From positions 62,001 through 126,000 of the forward strand of contig CAWAQJ010000018.1 of NCBI GenBank assembly GCA_963784175.1: a stretch of DNA of 64,000 nucleotides, written 5' to 3'. The notes below the pieces were generated by a model. It worked only from the letters and a program-made list of their open reading frames with translations, made no database searches and had not been told where the DNA came from. Numbering within the stretch: position 1 is the stretch's first letter; each line of letters opens with the position of its first letter. Position numbers and translations under genes: made by a program. Of this stretch, positions 31,774-39,396 are shown piece after piece. The DNA is from JAIBJN01 sp963784175 (GTDB lineage: Bacteria; Actinomycetota; Thermoleophilia; Gaiellales; Gaiellaceae).

Positions 31774-32169
31774 ATGCCTACGTACACGATCAAGAACCTG
31801 AAGGACGACGTGAAGGACGCGGCACCCGACGGCGGGCTCGCGCCGGGTCTCGAGGCTCACTTCGCCGGTTCCTCGCTCGAGTGCGAAGAATCGGGCGTCA
31901 GCTACTTCCGGGTCGCACCCGACTTCCGCATCCCGTTCGGGCATGCCCACGGGCGCCAGGAAGAGGTCTACGTCGTCGTGGACGGCACCGCCCGTCTCAA
32001 TCTCGACGGCGAGGTACACGAGCTCCGCAAGTGGGACGCCGTGCGCATGTCGCCCGAGGTGACGCGGAACCTGGAGGCAGGACCCGACGGCGCCGAGTTC
32101 CTCGCCTTCGGGGCGCCGAACACCGGCCTGGGCGACGCCGAGATGCAGCCCGGCTGGTGGAGCGACTAG
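31774..32169 (+). CDS. Single-domain cupin protein
   Basis: A 131-residue protein starting MPTYTIKNLKDDVKD. Cupin motif 1 is HAHGRQEEVYVVVDGTARL (His, His, Glu ligands). Motif 2 is weaker (VRMSPEVTRNLEAG) and lacks the usual His, so metal binding may be partial. The family covers dioxygenases, isomerases and sugar or hormone binders; no specific one was recognised. The stop overlaps the convergent rluD stop by 4 nt. Confidence 0.82.
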   Translation: MPTYTIKNLKDDVKDAAPDGGLAPGLEAHFAGSSLECEESGVSYFRVAPDFRIPFGHAHGRQEEVYVVVDGTARLNLDGEVHELRKWDAVRMSPEVTRNLEAGPDGAEFLAFGAPNTGLGDAEMQPGWWSD

Positions 32170-33062
32170 CCGCGCGCCCGTTCGAGCGCGCCGGCGAGAT
32201 CCGCCGGTAGCGGCGACTCGACCTCCACGTCCTCGCCGGTCAGCGGATGTGTGAACGCGAGCCTCGCCGCGTGCAGGAACTGGCGCTCGAGATCCAGGTC
32301 GCCTTCGACTCCGTAGACCGGGTCGCCGGCGACCGGCAGGTCGATCGCCGCCAGGTGAACGCGGATCTGGTGCGTTCTCCCCGTTTCGAGGCGCACGCGG
32401 AGCAGCGTGTGCTCGGGCAGGAGCTCGGCCAGCTCGAACTCGGTCACCGCGTCCCTGGGCGTGTTCGTGTCGAGCGAGATGCGTGTCCCGTCGCGGCGGT
32501 CGCGCCCGATCGCCGCCTCGATCCGCCCGGCGCGCGAGCGCGGGCGCCCGCGCACGAGCGCGAGGTACTCGCGGACGAGCTTCCTCCGGCGCAGGAGCCC
32601 CTGTAGCCGACGGTGAGCGTCGTCGGAGCGGGCGACGACGAGAAGCCCCGACGTGTCCCGGTCGAGCCGATGGACGATTCCGGGCCGCTCCGGCTCCTCC
32701 CCGCCCTCGATCGCCTCCGCCAGGAGACCATGGACCAGGGTGCCGGTCGCATGGCCCGCGGACGGGTGCACGACGACGCCGGCCGGCTTGTCGACCACCA
32801 GCAGGTGCTCGTCCTCGTAGGCGACCCGCAGCCCCGCGACCGGCTCGGGCTCGAGCTTCGTCTGGCGCCGCTCGGGCACCTCGAACTCGAGCTCTTCCCC
32901 GCCGGCCAGCCGGTGGCTCTTCGAGCGCCGGGCGCCGTCCACGGCGACCGCGCCCGTCTCGACGAGACGCTCCGCGACCGCCCGGGATCCGACGCCCTCG
33001 CAGGTCGCCAGGAAGCGGTCGAGCCGCTCGCCCGCCGCCTCCGGCGGCACGACGAGCTTCAT
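32166..33062 (-). CDS. rluD: Ribosomal large subunit pseudouridine synthase, RluD family
   Basis: A 298-residue RNA pseudouridine synthase. The start at ATG 33062 overlaps the lspA stop. An S4 domain fills residues 1-60 (GERLDRFLATCEGVGSRAVA). The catalytic motif with Asp is GIVHRLDRDTSGLLVVARS. Further core segments are LVVDKPAGVVVHPSAGH and TGRTHQIRVHLA. Specific target sites are unknown, likely 23S rRNA helix 69. It is the terminal gene of the divIVA-lspA run. Confidence 0.93.
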   Translation of the reverse strand: MKLVVPPEAAGERLDRFLATCEGVGSRAVAERLVETGAVAVDGARRSKSHRLAGGEELEFEVPERRQTKLEPEPVAGLRVAYEDEHLLVVDKPAGVVVHPSAGHATGTLVHGLLAEAIEGGEEPERPGIVHRLDRDTSGLLVVARSDDAHRRLQGLLRRRKLVREYLALVRGRPRSRAGRIEAAIGRDRRDGTRISLDTNTPRDAVTEFELAELLPEHTLLRVRLETGRTHQIRVHLAAIDLPVAGDPVYGVEGDLDLERQFLHAARLAFTHPLTGEDVEVESPLPADLAGALERARG

Positions 33063-33568
33063 CCGCTGGTCTTGGGCGCGGTGCGGCGGAGTCGGGGCTC
33101 GCGCTCGGCGGCGACGAGGGCCGCGAGCAGGATGGTCACGCCGACGACGATGAACGTGTCGGCGAGGTTGAAGGCCGGCCAGAAGCGCAGGTCGAGGAAG
33201 TCGGTCACGTGGCCGAGACGCAGCCGGTCGATGAGGTTGGCGATGCTCCCGCCGATCAGCAAGCCGAGCGCGACCGGCAGCACCGGATGGCGGGCGCCGG
33301 CCCGGGCGAAGTAGAAGAGCATCCACCCGACCGCCACGGCAGTGAGGATCGTGACCGCGGTCGCCCAGCTCGAGAAGAGCCCGAAGGCGATGCCGGGGTT
33401 CGTGACATGGCGGATCTCCAGCGGCCCCGCCACGTGGACGGAGTCACCGAGGTCGAGCGTGCTGACGACGATCTGCTTCGTCACCTGGTCGGCGACGACG
33501 GCCGAGAAGGCGATCGCGAGCAGGCCGAGCCAGTGGAACGGGGTCGCGGAGAGCGACCGCTCGACCAT
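33059..33568 (-). CDS. lspA: Lipoprotein signal peptidase
   Basis: A 169-residue membrane protease that cleaves prolipoprotein signal peptides. ATG 33568 (MVERSLSATPFHW) is used; GTG at 33580 is possible, and no strong ribosome-binding site decides it. Four hydrophobic helices are visible. The two catalytic Asp lie in IANLIDRLRLGHVTDFLD and FNLADTFIVVG, both complete. The C-terminus is basic. It overlaps rluD by 4 nt, a common pairing. Confidence 0.92.
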   Translation of the reverse strand: MVERSLSATPFHWLGLLAIAFSAVVADQVTKQIVVSTLDLGDSVHVAGPLEIRHVTNPGIAFGLFSSWATAVTILTAVAVGWMLFYFARAGARHPVLPVALGLLIGGSIANLIDRLRLGHVTDFLDLRFWPAFNLADTFIVVGVTILLAALVAAEREPRLRRTAPKTSG

Positions 33569-33636
33569 CGAGATCGGCACGCGCCCGTCCGTGGCCGATC
33601 CGACGCGAACGTCGATCAGCCTCGAAGACGGATTGA

Positions 33637-33993
33637 CTAGCCCCTCTCGGCGAGACGCTGGCAGTCGATGCACCTTGTCGCGTGCGGGATCGCCTCGAGC
33701 CGCTCTTCGGCGATCTCTCGCCCGCAGCGCTCGCATTTCCCGTAGGTCCCGTTTTCGATTTGCTCGAGCGCGTGGTCGATCGCCTCGAGGAAGTGCTCGG
33801 CGTTCTCCTCGAGCGTGTAGTCGATCTCCCGGTCGAGCGTGGCGGTGGCCGAGTCGGCGAGGTGGTTGTCGAACGTCTCCTCTTCCGTCTCATCCTCGAA
33901 TGAGCTCGAGTTCGCCACGTGCAGGTGCTCGATCGTCGAGCTCAGGCGCTCGCGTTCGTCGAGCAGCGTCTTCCGGAAGCGCTCGGTGTCCAC
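33637..33993 (-). CDS. TraR/DksA-type zinc-finger protein
   Basis: A 118-residue protein started at GTG 33993 (VDTERFRKTLLDERERL), since upstream sequence is a shadow of other frames. A coiled-coil of about 70 residues with an acidic patch (FEDETEEETFDNHLADSAT) precedes the zinc finger CERCGREI...TRCIDC. DksA-type proteins bind in the secondary channel of RNA polymerase and work with ppGpp; in actinobacteria the role varies (CarD or RbpA take part as well). It lies between divIVA and lspA. Confidence 0.85.
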   Translation of the reverse strand: MDTERFRKTLLDERERLSSTIEHLHVANSSSFEDETEEETFDNHLADSATATLDREIDYTLEENAEHFLEAIDHALEQIENGTYGKCERCGREIAEERLEAIPHATRCIDCQRLAERG

Positions 33994-34033
33994 GCTTCGA
34001 GTATATCCAGGGCTCCGAGCCCTTCCAGGGTGG

Positions 34034-34522
34034 TCAGGCGGCCTGGTGGCGGTCCCGATCGGACTCGCCGCGCGTACCCACGCGCTCGCCCTCGAGGCGG
34101 TCGAGCGCCGAGGCGAGAAACGCCCGGAACTCGGCCCGCACGTCGGTCTCGAGCGTGCGCAGACGCCGGATCTCCTCGCGCGTCCGCTCCTGCTCGGACT
34201 CGGCGGTGGCGGCGATCTCGCGGGCCTTCGCACGAGCCTCCTCGACGATCAGATCCGCCTCGCGGTGGGCTCTCGCCCGCAGCTCGTCCGCCATCCGCTC
34301 GGCGGAGAGCAGGGTGTTGCGGAGCGCCTCCTCGATCTCTCGCTGGCGCGCCAGCTCGCTCTCGAGCCGCTCCATCTCGTCACGCAGGTCGGCGCGGTCG
34401 CGCCAGACATCCTCGAAGCTCGTGGCGATGTCCGCCAGGAGCCGGTCGACGCCGGAACGCTCGTAGCCCAGGGGACGCCGAGGCAGGGTGACGTGCCGAA
34501 TTTCGACAGGGGTCAGCGACAT
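34034..34522 (-). CDS. divIVA: DivIVA-domain protein
   Basis: A 162-residue coiled-coil protein. The N-terminal membrane-binding lobe is LTPVEIRHVTLPRRPLGY and ERSGVDRLLADIATSFEDVW, typical of DivIVA/Wag31. The rest is continuous heptad-rich helix up to about residue 145. It is shorter than Wag31, and closer to single-coil DivIVA or GpsB size. It marks curved membranes at poles or septa. It lies in a division cluster with sepF and yggT. Confidence 0.92.
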   Translation of the reverse strand: MSLTPVEIRHVTLPRRPLGYERSGVDRLLADIATSFEDVWRDRADLRDEMERLESELARQREIEEALRNTLLSAERMADELRARAHREADLIVEEARAKAREIAATAESEQERTREEIRRLRTLETDVRAEFRAFLASALDRLEGERVGTRGESDRDRHQAA

Positions 34523-34564
34523 GGCCCGAAGACTTCGCCGCGCGGAGCCGGACCCCTGCCAGCC

Positions 34565-34864
34565 TCAGAGCCTGGCGAGGCCCGAGTCGATCAGCCGGTA
34601 GACGATCGTGAGCGTGATGATGGCCACGATCGGCGAGAGGTCGAGGCCCAGGCCGCCCAGGTTCAACTGCGGGATGAAGCGGCGGAAGAGGCGCAGGTAC
34701 GGGTCGACGACGTCGTAGAGGAAGCGCTGGATCCGGTTCAGGGTCGTGTTGTAGGGCAGCGGGATCCAGGACGCGATGATGTACGCGATGATGCAGATCA
34801 GATAGACGAGGTAGAGGGCCTCGACGAAACCCCGGGCAGTCGAGATCGCGTCCGCGAAGACCAT
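34565..34864 (-). CDS. yggT: YggT-family membrane protein
   Basis: A 99-residue integral membrane protein. Two hydrophobic helices are seen (FVEALYLVYLICIIAYIIAS and the C-terminal LSPIVAIITLTIVYRLI), with a conserved loop VVDPYLRLFRRFIPQLNLGG between. YggT proteins accompany sepF and divIVA in many Gram-positives and are linked to division and osmotic tolerance. Length is normal. Confidence 0.92.
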   Translation of the reverse strand: MVFADAISTARGFVEALYLVYLICIIAYIIASWIPLPYNTTLNRIQRFLYDVVDPYLRLFRRFIPQLNLGGLGLDLSPIVAIITLTIVYRLIDSGLARL

Positions 34865-34901
34865 TCGCGGGAAACCTACTGCCCGACCCGGCCGGAAGTC
34901 G

Positions 34902-35459
34902 CTACGACTGGTTGTAGAAGCCGTGGTCCATCAGGCGGGCGCGTTCCTCCGCCGAGACCTCGACATTGCGCGGCGTGAGGAGGAAGACCTTGTCCGCGAC
35001 CCGCTGCATGCTCCCGCTGAGCGCGTAGGTGAGCCCACTCGAGAAGTCGATCAGGCGCTTCGAGAGCTCCGCGTCGGCGCTCTGAAGATTGACGATCACC
35101 GGGACCGAGTCCTTGAACTTGTCCGCGATCGACTGCGCGTCGTTGAAGCTCCGCGGGACGACGAGGTGCACCTTCACCGAGGCTGCGGCCACCGCCTCGA
35201 GCTGCGCGCGCCGGCTTCCGCCGGAGGGACGCATGACCGCGGTCTGCGCGCCGGGCTGCCCCGCGTCGGGCTCCGACCAGTCCTCGAACTCCTCGCGCTG
35301 GCGTGCGCGCGGGTTCAGCCGGCGCACGTTCTGGCGGTCGCGGTCGTACGTCCGCTCGAGCTCCTCCTCGGCGGCGTAGGCCTCCTCGTCCCAGTACTCG
35401 TCCTCCTCGACGATGCCGAAGTAGACAAGCGCGCGGCTCCAGACGTCTCCAACTCCCAT
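34902..35459 (-). CDS. sepF: Cell division protein SepF
   Basis: A 185-residue FtsZ-associated protein that tethers the Z ring to the membrane. The N-terminal amphipathic helix (GVGDVWSRALVYFGIVEEDE) binds membrane. An acidic, Tyr/Arg-rich linker follows to about residue 90. The SepF core is at about 92-175: VKVHLVVPRSFNDAQSIADK, VPVIVNLQSADAELSKRLID and FSSGLTYALSGSMQRVADKV. In Actinobacteria, which lack FtsA, SepF is essential. It is upstream of yggT and divIVA. Confidence 0.95.
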   Translation of the reverse strand: MGVGDVWSRALVYFGIVEEDEYWDEEAYAAEEELERTYDRDRQNVRRLNPRARQREEFEDWSEPDAGQPGAQTAVMRPSGGSRRAQLEAVAAASVKVHLVVPRSFNDAQSIADKFKDSVPVIVNLQSADAELSKRLIDFSSGLTYALSGSMQRVADKVFLLTPRNVEVSAEERARLMDHGFYNQS

Positions 35460-35474
35460 GGACGCCGACGGAGT

Positions 35475-36093
35475 CTAGCGCCCGTACAACACGGATCCCA
35501 CCCGAACCAGGGTCGCGCCTTCCTCCGCTGCGACGCGGTAGTCCTGGGACGTCCCCATGGAAAGCTCGCGAAGGTCGTGCTCCGCCGCGAGCTCCCTGAG
35601 CCTGCGGAAATACGGGCGCGAGCGCCTCCGGGTCGTCCGCGAGCGGCGGCATCGTCATCAGGCCACGGATCTCGACGCCTAGCTCACGCACCTCGGCCAG
35701 GAAGGCCCCCAGGGACTCGGGCGCGACGCCCGACTTCGACTCCTCGCCCGAGAGGTTCACCTCGACGAGCGCCGGGACGGCCAGGCGCCTCGCCGCCGAC
35801 TCGCTCGCGAGCGAGTGGCAGAGCTCACAGAGGTCGGAGACGTCGCGCGCCTTGCGTGACTGAAGGTGGCCGATGAAGTGCCAGCGAAACGTGTCCCCGT
35901 ACCGCTCGTGCTTGGCCGCGAGGTCCTGGAGGCGGTTCTCCCCCACGACCTCGACGCCTGCCTCGGCGAGCAGCGCCAGCTCGTCGACGGAGACGTACTT
36001 CGTCGCCGCGACCACGGTCACGGTCGGCCCCACCTCCTCGCGGATGCGGGCGTAGGTCTCCGCGATCGCCGCGCTGTCAGCGGAGAGCGGCAA
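35475..36093 (-). pseudogene. yggS: Pyridoxal-phosphate homeostasis protein YggS/YlmE, frameshifted
   Basis: From 36093 the frame reads a normal YggS start: VVAATKYVSVDELALLAEAG, then VEVVGENRLQDLAAKHER, FRWHFIGHLQSRKARDV and VNLSGEESKSGVAPESLG. At ALAPVF it loses homology. In the next frame RRLRELAAEHDLRELSMGTS, QDYRVAAEEGATLVRVGSVL, YGR and a stop at 35475 give the expected C-terminus. One extra base in the run at 35608-35610 explains it. As a conserved housekeeping gene in an intact cluster, a sequencing or assembly indel is quite possible. YggS binds PLP and regulates vitamin B6 balance. The start overlaps pgeF by 17 nt. Confidence 0.88.
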
Positions 36094-36796
36094 CGATCCC
36101 CTGACGCCCGGTGACGCCCCGGTCGCGGCGGTGCGAGAAAAGCAGCTCCGCCTCGCACGAGGTGCAGAGGTCGACGCGCTCGACCGACTCGCAGCCCGCG
36201 GCGCGCAGCGCCCGCTCGGTCGCCTCGACCAGGTCGAGGTTCCTGCCTACGACGACATCGGGCCCGAAGCGCGCCCGAAACGGGTCCGCGACCTCCTCGC
36301 CGACCTCGAAGCAGCAGGGGCCGATGCCGGGCCCGACCGCGGCGCGGAGCGGGCCGCCGCCGAGCGCCTCCACCCCGGCCTCCACGATGCCCTCGAGGAG
36401 ACCGCGCCAGCCGACGTGGAGGACGGCGAGGCCCGGCCTTCCGTTCGCCCGTGCAAGCGCGACAGGCAGGCAGTCGGCGGTGAGGAGCATGAGACCGCGA
36501 TCGCGCTCGTCGGTCCAGAGCCCGTCGCAGCGCTCGAGCGGCGTCCCCGGCCGGACGATCCCACGCCCGTCGGCGCGGAGGACCCTGGCGCCGTGGGCCT
36601 GCCAGGCCATGGTGGCGGTCTCCGGGTCGATGCCGACCGACTCGCAGAGAAGCCGACGGTTCTCGACCACGCGCTCCGGCTCGTCTTCCGTGAGGATTCC
36701 GAGGTTCAGCGACTCGTAGGGGCCCTCGCTGACGCCGCCGAGGCGCGACGAGAACACGACCCGGTACGGGTCACCGAGCTCCGCTTCGAAGATCAT
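36077..36796 (-). CDS. pgeF: Peptidoglycan editing factor PgeF / multicopper-oxidase-like laccase domain
   Basis: A 239-residue protein of the YfiH/YlmD family. The Zn/Cu-site sequence is complete: MAWQAHGARV, LLTADCLPVALA, LAVLHVGWRGLLEGIVEAG and GPGIGPCCFEVGEEV. PgeF removes mis-incorporated residues from peptidoglycan precursors in E. coli; related proteins bind copper and have weak oxidase activity on purine nucleosides. It sits between the DHH/CCA gene and yggS, as is usual near sepF. Confidence 0.92.
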   Translation of the reverse strand: MIFEAELGDPYRVVFSSRLGGVSEGPYESLNLGILTEDEPERVVENRRLLCESVGIDPETATMAWQAHGARVLRADGRGIVRPGTPLERCDGLWTDERDRGLMLLTADCLPVALARANGRPGLAVLHVGWRGLLEGIVEAGVEALGGGPLRAAVGPGIGPCCFEVGEEVADPFRARFGPDVVVGRNLDLVEATERALRAAGCESVERVDLCTSCEAELLFSHRRDRGVTGRQGIVAALR

Positions 36797-39351
36797 GGGG
36801 CCTCGATCAGCTCCCGCGCGGCGGCGAGCTCCGCGTCGCGGCCGTCCAGCTCGCCGTTCACCTTCCGGCGCAGGACCTCCTCGAGGATCGCCCCGACCTG
36901 GGGCGACTCCGTCAGGCCGAGCTCGGCGAGGTCGCCACCGGAGATCTCCAGGTGGACGTCCCGCAACTCCTCGAGGTAGCGGACGAGCCGCGTCCGGGCG
37001 GCCTCGTCAGCCCCGGCCATGGCCATGAGGACGCCGTCGGGATCGTGCGGCTCCGCCACGGCGCGCAGCCTCGCGGGCTCGTCCGTGGCCGCGACGCGCT
37101 CGCGCAGGCGCGCAGCCACCGTGACCGCGTCCGCGATGCGCTCGCCGTCGCGGCGCCTGAGCTTGAGGCGCTCGAACCAGTCGTAGAGCTCGTCCGGCGG
37201 CAGGCGCCGCGCGAGGGCGGCCAGCCGCAGCCGCCACGCAGGGGCGTCCGGCGCGTAGCGCTCCCGCAGGGCGTCCAGCTCGGCGACCAGCTCGACCGCC
37301 TCGTCACCCGCGGCCAGATGGGGATGGATCGCCTGGTCGAGCCGGAGCTCGGCCATCCGCCGCAGCGAATTGCCGATCTCGGCCTCCGACAGGAGCGCCT
37401 GGAGCTCGTCGCGCAGCCGCGCCGAGGAGAGCTCGCCCACGAGCTCCATCTCGATGCACGCGCGCGCGAGGCCGTAGGTGTGCGCGTCCATGTGGAAGCC
37501 GTACCGGTTCTCGTAGCGGATCGCGCGGAAGAGCCGCGTGGGGTCGTCGATGAAGGACAGGTTGTGGAGAACGCGGATGACCTTCGCCTCGAGGTCCTGG
37601 AGCCCGCCGAAGAAGTCCACCAGCCGCCCGAAGTCCTCTCCCTTCAGCGAGACCGCCATCGCGTTGATGGTGAAGTCGCGCCGGTAGAGGTCCTGGCGGA
37701 TCGAGGCCTGCTCGACGGCAGGGAGCGCGCCGGGGTAGTCGTAGAACTCCGTCCGCGAGGTCGCGACGTCGACCCGGCCGCCCTCGTAGAGGACGATTGC
37801 CGTGCCGAACTTGTCGTGCGGGACGACGCGACCGCCGAGCGCCTGCGCGAGGGCGCGGCCGAAGGCGATCCCGTCGCCCTCGACGGCGATGTCGACGTCG
37901 AAGCTCGGCTCGTCCATCAGCAGGTCGCGGACGGCGCCGCCGACGAGGTAGACGCCGTCGAAGCCCTCGGCCACCGCCTGGACGGCCTCGAAGACGGGCT
38001 CGAGCCCGGGGATCGCGAGGAGCTGCGCACTCAGGTCCGGGCCGGCGGGCGCGGCCTCCTCGGCGGTCGGCTCGCCGAGCGCGCGGAGCAGGTCGCTGCG
38101 GGTGACGACCCCCACCACCTTGTCGTCCCGGAGCACGGCGACACGACCCGCGTCAGAGGTGCGCAGGAGACGCGTCAGCTCCGGCAGCGGCGTGCTCTCG
38201 GCGCAGGTGACCACATCCGAGCTCATGACGCTCTTCACCGGCGCGTGCGAGAGGTTGTGGCCGATCGCCTGATCCAGGTTCTCGCGGGTGACGAGCCCGA
38301 CGAGCCGCTCGTCCTCCTCCACCAGGATGCCGCTCTGGCGGTGGCGCTGGCACAGCACCATCGCCTGGGAGACGGTCTCGTCAGGTGCGACGAAGCGCGC
38401 CGGCCGCGACATGATCTCCGCGGCGGTCGGCAGCGGCCGCGCCGCGCCGGGCAGCGCGTCGAGGACGAGCTTCCGCGCCTCGGCCAGCGTGCCGCGGTGA
38501 ACCGCCGAGGCAGCCTGGGGGTGCCCTCCGCCGCCGAGCGCCCCCGCGACGGCGGCGGCGTCCAGCTCCGGAACGCGCGCGCGGCTGACGCAGAAGACCC
38601 GCCCGTCCATCTCCACGAGGCAGACGAGCGCCTGGGCGTCCGTGAGGTCGACGATCTTGTGCGCGAGGTTCGAGATTCCGTCGACGTACGTCGGCCAGGC
38701 GACCGGCGCGACGAGGACCTCCAGCCCGCCGACGGAGTGGCTCTCGAGCGCTGCCACGAGCGCGTCGAGGAGCGCGCGCTCCTCCTCCGCGAGCGGCGCG
38801 CGCAGGTACTGCGCGACCATGTCCTGGCGCGCCCCGTGGCGCAGGCACCACGCAAGGGCCTCGGCGTCCCGGAGCGCGACCCCCGGATAGCCGAGCGAGC
38901 CCGTGTCCTCGTGGATCCCGAGGGCGAAGACGGTGGCCTCGAGCGGCGACACCTCCAGCTCGCGCTCGGCGAGGATCCCGACCATCGTCGTCGTCAGCGC
39001 GCCGTCGTCGGAGAGCACGAGGTTCTCGGGCTTGACCCACTCCGGCGACTCGCCGGAATGGTGGTCGAAGACCACTACCTCGACCCCGGGATCGCGGGCG
39101 ACCCGCTCGAACTCGCCGAGACGCTCCGGCTGCACGGTCTCGACGACGATCAGGCGGCGGACCGCGTCGAGGTCGACCCGCCCGGGCTCCGCGATCTCGA
39201 GCTCGTCCGCGTGCAGGCGGTAGAACTCGCGCACGTTGCGGTTGAGTGAGCCGGAGAGCGCGATGACCGCGCCCGGATAGAGGCGACGCGCGGCGAGCAT
39301 GGCCGCGAGCGCGTCGAAGTCCGTGTTCGTGTGGGAGACGATGACATCCAC
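36793..39351 (-). CDS. DHH phosphoesterase - CBS pair - CCA-adding/polyA polymerase fusion
   Basis: An 852-residue fusion with a GTG start (VDVIVSHTNTDFDALAAML). Residues about 1-300 are a DHH/DHHA1 phosphoesterase: VVVFDHHSGESPEW, HEDTGSLGYPG and LGGGGHPQAA. Residues about 315-440 hold two CBS domains. Residues about 465-852 form a class II tRNA nucleotidyltransferase: YLVGGAVRDLLMDEPSFDVD, RRDFTINAMA and the RNA-binding helical domain FIDDPTRLFRAIRYENRYGF. The same three-part architecture is known in several deep-branching bacteria. It may repair tRNA CCA ends and cleave small nucleotides such as nanoRNA or c-di-AMP products; CBS domains suggest adenylate control. Confidence 0.9.
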   Translation of the reverse strand: MDVIVSHTNTDFDALAAMLAARRLYPGAVIALSGSLNRNVREFYRLHADELEIAEPGRVDLDAVRRLIVVETVQPERLGEFERVARDPGVEVVVFDHHSGESPEWVKPENLVLSDDGALTTTMVGILAERELEVSPLEATVFALGIHEDTGSLGYPGVALRDAEALAWCLRHGARQDMVAQYLRAPLAEEERALLDALVAALESHSVGGLEVLVAPVAWPTYVDGISNLAHKIVDLTDAQALVCLVEMDGRVFCVSRARVPELDAAAVAGALGGGGHPQAASAVHRGTLAEARKLVLDALPGAARPLPTAAEIMSRPARFVAPDETVSQAMVLCQRHRQSGILVEEDERLVGLVTRENLDQAIGHNLSHAPVKSVMSSDVVTCAESTPLPELTRLLRTSDAGRVAVLRDDKVVGVVTRSDLLRALGEPTAEEAAPAGPDLSAQLLAIPGLEPVFEAVQAVAEGFDGVYLVGGAVRDLLMDEPSFDVDIAVEGDGIAFGRALAQALGGRVVPHDKFGTAIVLYEGGRVDVATSRTEFYDYPGALPAVEQASIRQDLYRRDFTINAMAVSLKGEDFGRLVDFFGGLQDLEAKVIRVLHNLSFIDDPTRLFRAIRYENRYGFHMDAHTYGLARACIEMELVGELSSARLRDELQALLSEAEIGNSLRRMAELRLDQAIHPHLAAGDEAVELVAELDALRERYAPDAPAWRLRLAALARRLPPDELYDWFERLKLRRRDGERIADAVTVAARLRERVAATDEPARLRAVAEPHDPDGVLMAMAGADEAARTRLVRYLEELRDVHLEISGGDLAELGLTESPQVGAILEEVLRRKVNGELDGRDAELAAARELIEAP

Positions 39352-39396
39352 GGCTGGAAGGTTAGACCCGGCCGCGCTGTATCCCCCTTCCTGAGG

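Noticed and set aside
34876..35474. Continuation of the yggS frame as a novel long protein
   Set aside because: The sequence after the frameshift is not protein-like in that frame, and it covers sepF on the same strand; the normal YggS C-terminus is one frame over.
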